DNA of 38,995 nt from Lentimicrobium sp. L6 (GTDB lineage Bacteria; Bacteroidota; Bacteroidia; Bacteroidales; UBA12170). Positions 1-6,840 of this stretch are shown piece by piece. Each line of letters starts with the position of its first letter. The stretch's first letter is position 1. The stretch spans positions 1-38,995 of the forward strand of contig NZ_JABKCA010000056.1 in NCBI RefSeq assembly GCF_013166655.1, read 5' to 3'. Under the pieces are notes generated by a model. The model was not told the origin of the DNA. It made no database searches and worked only from the letters and a program-made list of their open reading frames with translations. The position numbers were made by a program, and so were the translations under genes.

Positions 1-74
1 GCTGTTGGGGAAATCAGGGAAAATTAAACTATAGTAATTCTTACTGATTAGTAACTAAAAAAGAAAACCTATGT

Positions 75-117
75 ACTAATTCCACTAACCGAAGCGAAGC
101 AAACTCACTGAATTAGT
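75..117. repeat. 8-bp inverted repeat, possible terminator of an upstream gene
   Basis: ACTAATTC (75-82) and GAATTAGT (110-117) are perfect inverted arms around a 27-base loop. A T-rich run follows (TTTTCACAGTTTTATTTTT region). It could end transcription of a gene lying left of the window. The long loop makes this weak. Confidence 0.25.
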
Positions 118-133
118 TTTCACAGTTTTATTT

Positions 134-292
134 TTAGACAAGGGTCAGCTTTTCTAGCCATTGTCTGAAATTCGCCTTAATTTGTGATAATCCGCGGACT
201 AAATAAAAGTATGTATTTGTCCTATCAGCTTCGTTGATAAAATTGAGCTTTTCAAGGTCAAAACCATACTTTTCGTAGATTTCTTTCTGTGA
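134..292 (-). pseudogene. Possible decayed gene remnant (52 codons, no start)
   Basis: An open frame of 52 sense codons ends in TAA at 136-134 and is closed upstream by an in-frame TAA at 295-293. It contains no ATG. Its translation is rich in aromatic and charged residues (for example KYGFDLEKLNF, then RGLSQIKANF and QWLEKLTLV at the end), which looks more like a real helical protein tail than random AT-rich sequence. The adjacent frame continues upstream as VYIRQIITE, so a frameshift in an older gene is possible. I do not recognise the family. A chance open frame of this length is not rare in AT-rich DNA, so confidence is low. Confidence 0.3.
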
Positions 293-308
293 TTATCTGC
301 CTAATATA

Positions 309-316
309 TACTTTTG
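309..316 (+). promoter_or_regulatory. Candidate -7 box of the 345-3076 operon
   Basis: TACTTTTG matches the Bacteroidota -7 consensus TAnnTTTG exactly and lies 28 bases before the ATG at 345. The -33 element is weak (TTTC at 284-287, spacing about 21). Confidence 0.4.
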
Positions 317-344
317 AAAACTATTTTTTACTAAAAAAAACTTA

Positions 345-821
345 ATGAAAACCAAAACCATTTTTATAAGCCTATTTTTGAGCTTATTCTTTTTACATTC
401 TTTTGGGCAACAAATCATTATTGAAACCAATAGTGAACAAACTATAACAGAGCATATAGCTTCAATAGATCATATAAGTTTTCCTAAGAATAACTTTGTT
501 ATCAGTAGGCTAGATCAATCGTCCAGATCTTTAAACCTAATATCTATTAAGAAATTATATTTCGACACAACAACTGCTGTGAACAGCATCAATGAACTCA
601 CTAATACATTGGAAATTTATCCAAATCCGGCAAGTGATTTTATCCAAATATTAAATGCTCCATTGGATAAAACTATATTTAGTATTTATTCATTACATGG
701 AATAGAGGTTTTACAATCAAGCTTAAATTCCTCTTCAGATATCATTGATATTTCAAGTTTAGTTACTGGGGTTTACTTTCTTCGTATTTCCAATCAAACC
801 TATAAATTCATTAAATTATGA
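345..821 (+). CDS. Small T9SS-sorted secreted protein, function unknown
   Basis: 158 residues. There is a clear signal peptide (residues 1-21, ending HSFGQ before QIII). The mature part starts with two short strand-like repeats ending in I-x-x-I-x-x-[IL]-x-F (SIDHISF, then SIKKLYF). From about residue 88 it has a type A T9SS C-terminal domain: LEIYPNPASDF, then SIYSLHGIEVL, and a final GVYFLRISNQTYKFIKL. The protein is therefore expected to cross the outer membrane through T9SS and be anchored or released at the surface. Its stop overlaps the next start in ATGA (818-821), which points to translational coupling. The same N-terminal repeat module begins the next protein. No enzymatic motif is visible. 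Secretion is well supported; the function is unknown. Confidence 0.85.
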   Translation: MKTKTIFISLFLSLFFLHSFGQQIIIETNSEQTITEHIASIDHISFPKNNFVISRLDQSSRSLNLISIKKLYFDTTTAVNSINELTNTLEIYPNPASDFIQILNAPLDKTIFSIYSLHGIEVLQSSLNSSSDIIDISSLVTGVYFLRISNQTYKFIKL

Positions 822-3076
822 GAAGACTATTTATAATCAGCTTATTAGCCCTACTCAATTTTAATTTATGGGCTCAAAATACCATGACCGTTCATACTGA
901 GAATTATAATGATGAATACTTGATATCAGATACCGATAGCATGTATTTTAATGAAGATTCTGATGTTATTTATTTTCAACTCATTAATGATTTAGTTTCT
1001 TACTATACCGATGACATTGACAGTGTGAGTTTCGACATCAGTACCGACAACACCATATTTATTAGCTACGATCAACAATCGGTGAATATTATAAACCCAA
1101 TGGAGGATTTAGGAGTAAATATTGAAGTAAATGGAGCAGATGTTACGGTAACTACCGAAGCCGATACCAAAGATATCAACTATGTTCTTTCTGGAAATAC
1201 GGAGGAGGGCATGTTTAAAATATATTCCGATAAACGATTCAATTTACTGTTAAATGGAGTAGATATTTATAATTCTGATTGGCCAGCCATCAATATTCAA
1301 AGTGAAAAAAAATGTAGACTCAATTTGGTTTATGGAAGCACAAATATTTTGACCGATGGAACAGATTATGCTGCAGCCGCTGTAAATGCCAATAATGAAG
1401 AGGAGGATCAAAAAGCAACTTTATTTAGTGAAGGGGATTTAGAGTTTATTGGCGGAGGAAGTTTAACAGTCAATAGTTTGGGTTCCGATCAACATGCCAT
1501 TCGAAGCGATGATGAACTCATCATCAGTGAAGGAAATATACTTATTAATTCAGCAGCCAAAGATGGATTGCATGGAAAAAATGGTTTCTTTATGTCTGGA
1601 GGAGATGTAAGTATTGAAGCTGTAGGGGGCGATGGTATAGATGCCGGAAATGATATTCTCAAAATGCTAGCTGGTGTTTTAGATATTACCAGCACTCAAA
1701 ACGATGTGAAAGCCATGAAATCGGATACGAGCATGTATCTCTTAGGTGGTAGCATTCATCTCAATATACAAGGAGATCAATCTAAAGGCATATCTTCCGA
1801 TTATGAATTAATCATTGATAATATGGAAATCAATATTGAAACTTCTGGAGATGCTGTCTTAGAACCTTCAGGTTCAGGATATGATGCTTCGTATTGCACA
1901 GCTATTGATGGTGGAACAGAAATCAGTATTTCTAATGCACTCATCGAAATAGAGTCGAATGGTGAGGCTGGTAGAGGATTCTCATGTGATGGAAATATGC
2001 TTATTGAAAACGCTGATATCCTCATCACTAATACTGGTGATGGTGACCTTTATACCAATGAAGATGGTGACGATGATGCCTATCATGGAACTTGTTTTAA
2101 TGTAGATGGGGATATGGAAATTCTTAGTGGGAACATAGAGCTTTCTAATTCTGGCGATGGAGGAAAAGGCATTTCTATAGATGGTAACCTAAACATCGGA
2201 GATGATACTAATATTCCTAATGTAAATGTGACCACTACTGGCAGTAGTATCGTCATTCAACAAGGTGGCGGAGGAGGAGGCCCTGGTGGAGGAAGCGGAG
2301 ATTATGATGAAGCTAAGGCCATCACTTGCGATAGCGAAGTAACCATCAATAACGGTGAAATCATTATTGAATCTGCCGATGACGGTATAAAAGCCGATGA
2401 AGCCATCACCATTGAAAATGGAAACCTGCAAGTATTAGGATCTGTAGAAGCATTAGAAGCTCCATATATTACAGTAAATAATGGCAATTTGGAATTGCAT
2501 AGTGAAGACGATGGTTTTAATGCCACCTTTGGTGATGGTGGTGAAGGAAATGATGGTAGTTTACTACAAATCAATGGAGGTTATACCATGATAAATGCTA
2601 TTGGCGGAGACGCTGTGGATAGCAATGGTGATTTTGAAATCAATGGAGGAGAATTAATAGTACATGGCCCTCAATCTGCTCCAGAAGTAGGCATGGATGT
2701 GAATGGTGATAAACTAATTGATGGTGGTTTTTTAATCATCTCAGGAACCAGTTCGAATATGACAGAAGGAGCCAGTAGCAGCTCAAATCAAAATTCTCTA
2801 CTATTGAGAACCACTCAAGCCCTTAGTGCAAATACCCTAATCCACATAGAAGACAACGAAGGAAATCAAATAGTCACATTTGCTCCACTAAGAAGCTATT
2901 ACTCTATTATTTTTTCATCTTCAAATTTGCAAAATGGGATAAGTTATAATGTATATACCGGTGGTACTTGCACTGGTGACGAAGAAAATGGTTTGTATCA
3001 AGGAGGAACTTTTTCTGGCGGTAGTTTAGAAACAAGTTTTACCATAAGTCAGACTGTTACCACGGTTTGGTTTTAA
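818..3076 (+). CDS. Secreted beta-helix carbohydrate-binding-type protein (Cthe_2159/DUF4353-like)
   Basis: 752 residues with a signal peptide (1-19, ending LWAQ). Residues 20-75 carry the paired I-x-x-[IV]-x-F module also found in the preceding small protein. From about residue 95 to 690 the chain is a series of Asp/Asn/Gly-rich repeats of the type AITCDSEVTINNGEI and SADDGIKADEAITIENG. These are typical of the Cthe_2159 family of right-handed parallel beta-helix proteins, whose founding member binds calcium and acidic polysaccharide. A Gly-rich loop (QQGGGGGGPGGG) sits near residue 480. No T9SS C-terminal domain is visible; the end is ...TVTTVWF. The only sorting domain in this pair is on the upstream partner, which overlaps it by ATGA. 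A role in adhesion or polysaccharide binding is an inference from the family. Confidence 0.8.
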   Translation: MRRLFIISLLALLNFNLWAQNTMTVHTENYNDEYLISDTDSMYFNEDSDVIYFQLINDLVSYYTDDIDSVSFDISTDNTIFISYDQQSVNIINPMEDLGVNIEVNGADVTVTTEADTKDINYVLSGNTEEGMFKIYSDKRFNLLLNGVDIYNSDWPAINIQSEKKCRLNLVYGSTNILTDGTDYAAAAVNANNEEEDQKATLFSEGDLEFIGGGSLTVNSLGSDQHAIRSDDELIISEGNILINSAAKDGLHGKNGFFMSGGDVSIEAVGGDGIDAGNDILKMLAGVLDITSTQNDVKAMKSDTSMYLLGGSIHLNIQGDQSKGISSDYELIIDNMEINIETSGDAVLEPSGSGYDASYCTAIDGGTEISISNALIEIESNGEAGRGFSCDGNMLIENADILITNTGDGDLYTNEDGDDDAYHGTCFNVDGDMEILSGNIELSNSGDGGKGISIDGNLNIGDDTNIPNVNVTTTGSSIVIQQGGGGGGPGGGSGDYDEAKAITCDSEVTINNGEIIIESADDGIKADEAITIENGNLQVLGSVEALEAPYITVNNGNLELHSEDDGFNATFGDGGEGNDGSLLQINGGYTMINAIGGDAVDSNGDFEINGGELIVHGPQSAPEVGMDVNGDKLIDGGFLIISGTSSNMTEGASSSSNQNSLLLRTTQALSANTLIHIEDNEGNQIVTFAPLRSYYSIIFSSSNLQNGISYNVYTGGTCTGDEENGLYQGGTFSGGSLETSFTISQTVTTVWF

Positions 3077-3097
3077 ATCCCCAAAGCTATTTGATTT

Positions 3098-3135
3098 AAA
3101 CAGGAGCTGTCTAAAAGTTTAGACAGACCCTGTTT
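3098..3135. terminator. Long hairpin after the beta-helix gene
   Basis: Arms AAACAGG-AGC-TGTCTAAA (3098-3115) and TTTAGACA-GAC-CCTGTTT (3118-3135) pair over 18 positions with a two-base internal mismatch and a two-base loop. It lies 21 bases after the stop of the beta-helix gene and before the MFS promoter. No clean T-tract follows, so it may act as a strong hairpin terminator or be a copy of a palindromic repeat. Confidence 0.5.
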
Positions 3136-3153
3136 CAAATAAAACAAAATCAA

Positions 3154-3161
3154 TATATTTG
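3154..3161 (+). promoter_or_regulatory. Candidate -7 box of the MFS gene
   Basis: TATATTTG is an exact match to TAnnTTTG, 26 bases before the ATG at 3188. No good -33 TTTG is seen at the expected distance. Confidence 0.4.
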
Positions 3162-3187
3162 AAAGCATAAAAACCTAAACGATAGCA

Positions 3188-4444
3188 ATGAAGCAAAAAA
3201 GACCGCCATGGTATTATCTCGTTTTACTCATTTTAGCTGGTGAATCTGTTTTTGTAGTTCCTTTTATCATCGTTAGAGTATTCCGACCTGCAGTGCTAGA
3301 AGTCTTTGATTTAAGCAACCTAGAACTCGGCTATTGCTTTTCTATCCTAGGTATAATTTCATTCTTTTCCTACTTCTTTGGTGGGCCTCTTGCCGATAAA
3401 TACCCTCCTAGAAAATTAATTGCCATTGCACTTTGGTTAACGGCATTTGGAGGAGTCTATTATTATCAAATCCCGGGATATACTGGATTAACAGTGCTGT
3501 ATGCATATTGGGGATTTACCACTATTTTCTTGTTTTGGGCTCCCATGATTAAAGCAGCACGAGTATGGGGAGGTTCCACCTCACAAGGAAAAGCATTTGG
3601 CTTTTTAGATGGTGGTAGAGGACTAGTAGGTGCTTTATTTGGTGCGCTGGGCTTACTTATTTTTTCTTTGCTTCTGGGTGATAATATTCAAATGTCAGAT
3701 GCTGAAGAAACAAGAAAAGCGCTAAAACAAGTCATCCTATACTCTTCTATTATTGTAGCTGTGGTGGGTGTTTTTGTATGGTTTTTCATGAAACTCGATC
3801 GTCAAATAGAAAAGGAAATAAGTATAGAGAAAATCCAAATCTCCCAAATCAAAGAAGTTTTACGTTTGCCTTCAGTTTGGTTATTGATGATGATTATTCT
3901 ATGTGCTTATGTGGGTTATAAAGTGACCGATATTATTTCTCTCTATGCACAAGATGTCATGCTTTACGACCATGTGAAATCAGCACAAATAGGAACTTTC
4001 TTGCTTTTTATGCGCATGATCATTGGAGTTTTAGTTGGTCTTTTGTCAGATAGAATGGAAAGCACTTTTCTTGTTATCATCAGCTTTGGACTTACTCTTC
4101 TTGCCTCTTTAGCAATTGCCATGGGATTCATTACAGCATCGGTAAGCTTACTCTTTATTCTCTCCATATTGGTATTATCAACAGGGGTATATGCAGCTCG
4201 ATCCTTATATTTTGCCCTTATGGAAAAGGGAAATATCCCCGTCATTCTCACAGGAACTGCTGTAGGCCTTATTTCTTTAGTTGGATATGCTCCAGATATA
4301 TTTATTGGTCCTATTATGGGGCATTTGCTCGATAGTTCACCCGGTTTAAGAGGCCATCAACATGTATTTTGGATGTTAGTAGTATTTTCTTTGTTGGGTG
4401 GATTTGCTGCTTTTTTTTATTATCGGAAGTATGGTAGAAAATGA
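3188..4444 (+). CDS. MFS family transporter
   Basis: 418 residues, very hydrophobic, with the length and spacing expected of a 12-helix major facilitator. The loop between helices 2 and 3 carries the family signature GGPLADKYPPRK (residues 65-76), and a degenerate second copy GLLSDRMES lies in the C-terminal half. The central loop (about 205-220) is charged, as expected for the cytoplasmic linker. WGGSTSQGKAFGFLDGGRG (about 128-146) resembles the organophosphate/sugar-phosphate antiporter branch (UhpC/GlpT-like), but the substrate cannot be read from the sequence. It has its own promoter candidate and is not tightly coupled to any neighbour. It sits in the inner membrane. The family call is secure; the substrate is unknown. 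Confidence 0.85.
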   Translation: MKQKRPPWYYLVLLILAGESVFVVPFIIVRVFRPAVLEVFDLSNLELGYCFSILGIISFFSYFFGGPLADKYPPRKLIAIALWLTAFGGVYYYQIPGYTGLTVLYAYWGFTTIFLFWAPMIKAARVWGGSTSQGKAFGFLDGGRGLVGALFGALGLLIFSLLLGDNIQMSDAEETRKALKQVILYSSIIVAVVGVFVWFFMKLDRQIEKEISIEKIQISQIKEVLRLPSVWLLMMIILCAYVGYKVTDIISLYAQDVMLYDHVKSAQIGTFLLFMRMIIGVLVGLLSDRMESTFLVIISFGLTLLASLAIAMGFITASVSLLFILSILVLSTGVYAARSLYFALMEKGNIPVILTGTAVGLISLVGYAPDIFIGPIMGHLLDSSPGLRGHQHVFWMLVVFSLLGGFAAFFYYRKYGRK

Positions 4445-4804
4445 ATGATAAAAGTAGGGAATGATTGAATGAAGGAAAGAGCAAAAATTCTATCATTAAA
4501 GCATTGTATCAACTGTAGAAGAAAATGAGAGAAGGATTGAATGTGAGAAGGCGAAAACTATCCTATCATTGAAACATAATCACATTTGTTGAAGAAAATG
4601 TAAGGGAATGAATGATAAAAGGAGGGGATGATTGAAGAAATAGAAAGAGTCAGTTAAACTGAACATATTTCTTTGGGCACTTTGTGAAACCCATTGGCTC
4701 CTTTGTGGTATAGCTATTTCACAAAGAAGAGAAAAATTCAATGAACAAAAGGAGTCAATCATTAATTCATTGTATCATTAAAGCATTCTATCATTAAAGT
4801 ATTA
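4440..4804. repeat. Degenerate repeat patch in a 433-base non-coding gap
   Basis: No gene is seen from 4445 to 4877. A 30-base direct repeat is present at 4440-4469 and 4607-4636 (28 of 30 identical), and its first copy spans the MFS stop codon. A second unit recurs with a 73-base period: CTATCATT at 4490 and 4563, GAAGAAAATG at 4518 and 4591. TATCATTAAAGCATT occurs at 4491-4505 and 4773-4787, with a 14/15 copy at 4790-4804. An inverted form of the ATGATTGAA word lies at about 4756-4764. This looks like a fossil minisatellite. Confidence 0.7.
4680..4726. repeat. Intergenic hairpin repeat, copy 1
   Basis: Perfect 10-base arms CTTTGTGAAA (4680-4689) and TTTCACAAAG (4717-4726) flank a loop containing CCTTTGTGGTATAGCT (4700-4715). 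The same 16-mer occurs at 29632-29647 inside a second structure of the same design. I read this as a dispersed intergenic repeat family. Confidence 0.6.
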
Positions 4805-4826
4805 AGCCATTTGAACTCATGGAGTA

Positions 4827-4855
4827 TTGAACTGAACAAAATATCTTTATTTTTG
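4827..4855 (+). promoter_or_regulatory. Candidate promoter of the Crp/Fnr gene
   Basis: TTG at 4827-4829 (-33), an 18-base spacer, then TATTTTTG at 4848-4855, an exact TAnnTTTG -7 box. The ATG follows 22 bases later. Confidence 0.45.
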
Positions 4856-4877
4856 TATCAACCCAAAGTCATAAAAC

Positions 4878-5450
4878 ATGCACAGATTAAGAACATACAT
4901 AGAACAGATAGCCAAAGTTTCCGATGAAGATTGGAACTTATTCTCTTCCTGTTTGTTTCAGCAGGATTATGCAAAACGACAATTGATTTTAGAGGCTGGA
5001 AAAGTAGAAAACCATATCTCCTTTATTGAGGAGGGCATAGTAAGAGTATTTATCCCGAAAGAAGATCCAGAGAAGGAAATCACCTTTGGTTTTAGTTTTA
5101 AATATGAGTTTATTAGTGCCTACGATTCCTTTCTGAGTAGAGAACCGTCACAATATCAGTTAGAAGCACTCAGTAAGTGTAGGGTGTGGAGTATCTCCTA
5201 TGAAGATTTGCAGAGAGTCTACAAGAAGACAAAGATTGGTAATCTCATCGGTAGGCTCACTGCCGAAAGGTTATTTCTGATTAAATCGAATAGAGAACAA
5301 TCTCTACTGAATGAATCCACTGAGGAGAGGTATCTGAATCTATTTCATCAGCGGCCAGAGCTTTTTGAAAGTATTCCCTTGAAATATATTGCTTCCTATA
5401 TTGGAATTACTCCCCAGGCTTTGAGTCGTATTCGTAAGAAATCACTTTAG
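4878..5450 (+). CDS. Crp/Fnr family transcriptional regulator
   Basis: 190 residues, a normal length for the Bacteroidota Crp-like group. Residues about 15-115 form a cyclic-nucleotide-binding-type beta barrel: AKRQLILEAGKVENHISFIEEGIVRVF is the typical start, followed by FGFSFKYEFISAYDSFLS. A long dimerisation helix follows (about 117-150). The C-terminal helix-turn-helix is SIPLKYIASYIGITPQALSRIRKKSL, with recognition helix PQALSRIRKK. No cysteine set for an iron-sulfur cluster of the FNR type is visible, so the effector is unknown. The next gene, a desaturase 86 bases downstream, has an 18-base palindrome over its putative -33 region, which may be an operator for this protein. Confidence 0.85.
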   Translation: MHRLRTYIEQIAKVSDEDWNLFSSCLFQQDYAKRQLILEAGKVENHISFIEEGIVRVFIPKEDPEKEITFGFSFKYEFISAYDSFLSREPSQYQLEALSKCRVWSISYEDLQRVYKKTKIGNLIGRLTAERLFLIKSNREQSLLNESTEERYLNLFHQRPELFESIPLKYIASYIGITPQALSRIRKKSL

Positions 5451-5482
5451 TTTTTTTCCTTTGTATTCCTGAACCTAGGTTC

Positions 5483-5500
5483 ATTGTTATTCATAACAAT
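5483..5500. promoter_or_regulatory. Palindromic operator candidate upstream of the desaturase
   Basis: ATTGTTAT-TC-ATAACAAT is a perfect inverted repeat with 8-base arms. A second perfect palindrome, GAACCTAGGTTC, lies just upstream (5471-5482). Its TTG (5484-5486) falls 20 bases before a near-consensus -7 box CATCTTTG (5507-5514). The site therefore sits on the likely promoter of the desaturase and directly after a Crp/Fnr gene, whose family binds dyads of this size. The regulator-site assignment is an inference. Confidence 0.5.
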
Positions 5501-5536
5501 TCATCACATCTTTGCAAGAACAATTAATCTATAAAA

Positions 5537-6292
5537 ATGGCTATTTTATTGTTCTTCATTGTATTATGGTATGGAGGATTGTTTTTCCAAACCTTTTTTC
5601 TGCATCGCTATGCGGCCCATCAAACCTTTATAATGTCGAGGAGGGCAGAGAAGGTGAGCTTTGTGCTGACTTGGATATTCCAAGGTTCCAGTTACTTGAG
5701 TGCTTATGGCTATGGAATTATGCACCGAATGCACCATGCCTATGCCGATACAGAGAAAGATCCACACTCTCCTAAATACGATAAAAGCCTTATGAAGATG
5801 ATGTTGCGAACTAAGGATAATTACCAAGACATCAACAGGAAAGATGTTTATGTGGAAGATCAATTTCTAAAGAATGTACCACAGTGGAAATCCTTTGACC
5901 ATTTTGCCAGTTCTATGTTGTCTAGAGTTTTGTGGGGAACTTTATATTTCCTGTTCTTCTTGTTTTTCGCTACGGCTTGGTGGCAATGGTTACTCCTCCC
6001 ACTCGCCTTCCTCATGGCACCTATTCACGGTGCTATTATCAATTGGTTTGCTCATATTTATGGCTATGTAAATTTTAAGGTGAATGATACTTCAAAAAAC
6101 CTCCTCCCTTTAGATTTTTTAATGATGGGAGAATCTTATCATAATAACCACCACAGATATAGCGGAAGATCCAATTTTGGTGGAGTAAGATGGCATGAAA
6201 TAGATCCCACCTATATGATTATGAAAATGCTTCATTCCTTTAAACTCATTAAACTGAAGGAATTTAAGGGTGAAGTTGTAAGAGATATTTAG
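5537..6292 (+). CDS. Membrane fatty-acid (acyl-CoA/acyl-lipid) desaturase
   Basis: 251 residues. It shows the three histidine boxes of integral-membrane desaturases: H23-x4-H28 (HRYAAH), H63-x2-HH67 (HRMHH) and H202-x2-HH206 (HNNHH), plus H173 in NWFAH. These bind the di-iron centre that inserts a double bond into an acyl chain. Hydrophobic segments lie at about 1-22, 38-60, 131-150 and 152-170, placing it in the inner membrane. It is somewhat shorter than many delta-9 desaturases but complete. The ATG at 5537 puts the first histidine box just after the first membrane segment. The palindrome upstream and the Crp/Fnr gene before it suggest regulated control of membrane fluidity; that link is an inference. 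Confidence 0.85.
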   Translation: MAILLFFIVLWYGGLFFQTFFLHRYAAHQTFIMSRRAEKVSFVLTWIFQGSSYLSAYGYGIMHRMHHAYADTEKDPHSPKYDKSLMKMMLRTKDNYQDINRKDVYVEDQFLKNVPQWKSFDHFASSMLSRVLWGTLYFLFFLFFATAWWQWLLLPLAFLMAPIHGAIINWFAHIYGYVNFKVNDTSKNLLPLDFLMMGESYHNNHHRYSGRSNFGGVRWHEIDPTYMIMKMLHSFKLIKLKEFKGEVVRDI

Positions 6293-6333
6293 TATTTCCT
6301 TTTTCCATTCGAAGCCATTATTCAGATAAAAAA

Positions 6334-6351
6334 AGCCCTCTGAAGAGGACT
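6334..6351 (-). terminator. Rho-independent terminator, minus strand
   Basis: On the minus strand AGTCCTC-TTCA-GAGGGCT (one G-U pair) is followed directly by seven T residues (complement of 6327-6333). It is the first terminator downstream of the 10623-6624 gene pair. Confidence 0.7.
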
Positions 6352-6623
6352 TATATAAAAACTAAAATTGAGTTTAAAACCTGAATTCTATCATTATTAA
6401 TACTTATGATAAGCCTGCTCCAAGGAGATATTAATTAAAATCAACCTTTATAGGGGGCTATATCAGATGATTTTAATAGCTATCTCAATGAATGAGTAAG
6501 GTTTTGATCACTTGAGCTTATATTTCCTTACCATGATATCAAATTTCTTGAGATCATATTTCAAAGGAGCTGTGGGTTATATGAGCTCTTAATCTATAAA
6601 TTAGGCTTATATTAATATCAAAA
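6352..6623. other. 272-base untranslated interval before the terminator
   Basis: No ORF with coding character is seen on either strand. Because the only clear terminator on the minus strand is at 6334-6351, this stretch would be a long 3' untranslated region of the small-protein gene, or hold a small RNA. Nothing else is recognised in it. Confidence 0.4.
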
Positions 6624-6827
6624 TCAGGATTTAAGCTGATAAGTTTTTCTAGCACCATATGCTGCTGCTAAAGCCATAAATACTAAGGTTCCACCACCAA
6701 TGGGAGCACCTCCTCCTGGCAAAGGGCCGCCATCACCACTACCCGAACCATTTGGATCTGGTGGGTCGGCCATTAAACCTAAACCTAAGAAAACAAACAG
6801 AACTACTAATTGAAATTTGCGTATCAT
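6624..6827 (-). CDS. Tiny exported protein with PID-CTERM-like C-terminal sorting tail
   Basis: 67 residues. It has a signal peptide (1-20, ending GLMA) and a short Pro/Gly/Asp linker (DPPDPNGSGSGDGGPLP). It ends with GGGAPIGGG (38-46), a hydrophobic stretch (47-57) and a short basic tail (YGARKTYQLKS). This tripartite end resembles the short Bacteroidota proteins annotated with a PID-CTERM sorting domain, which are thought to be handled like exosortase substrates; that comparison is from memory of the family pattern. Almost nothing is left between signal peptide and tail, so the protein may be a membrane-retained peptide. It starts 13 bases after the stop of the 1260-residue T9SS protein and is surely co-transcribed with it. 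Confidence 0.75.
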   Translation of the reverse strand: MIRKFQLVVLFVFLGLGLMADPPDPNGSGSGDGGPLPGGGAPIGGGTLVFMALAAAYGARKTYQLKS

Positions 6828-6840
6828 AATTTTATTTTTT

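Noticed and set aside
1-33. Tail of a gene entering from the left edge
   Set aside because: Two forward frames stay open to stops within the first 34 bases, but nothing distinguishes them from chance.
4580-4762. 60-codon minus-strand frame in the repeat patch
   Set aside because: It is made of the degenerate repeats and shows no signal, domain or plausible composition.
4440-4804. CRISPR array
   Set aside because: Repeats are degenerate, differ in period (17, 73 and 167 bases) and lack uniform spacers; no cas gene is present.
5512-5775. 87-codon plus-strand frame overlapping the desaturase
   Set aside because: The overlapping frame at 5537-6292 carries all three histidine boxes; the other is a shadow with an unlikely composition.
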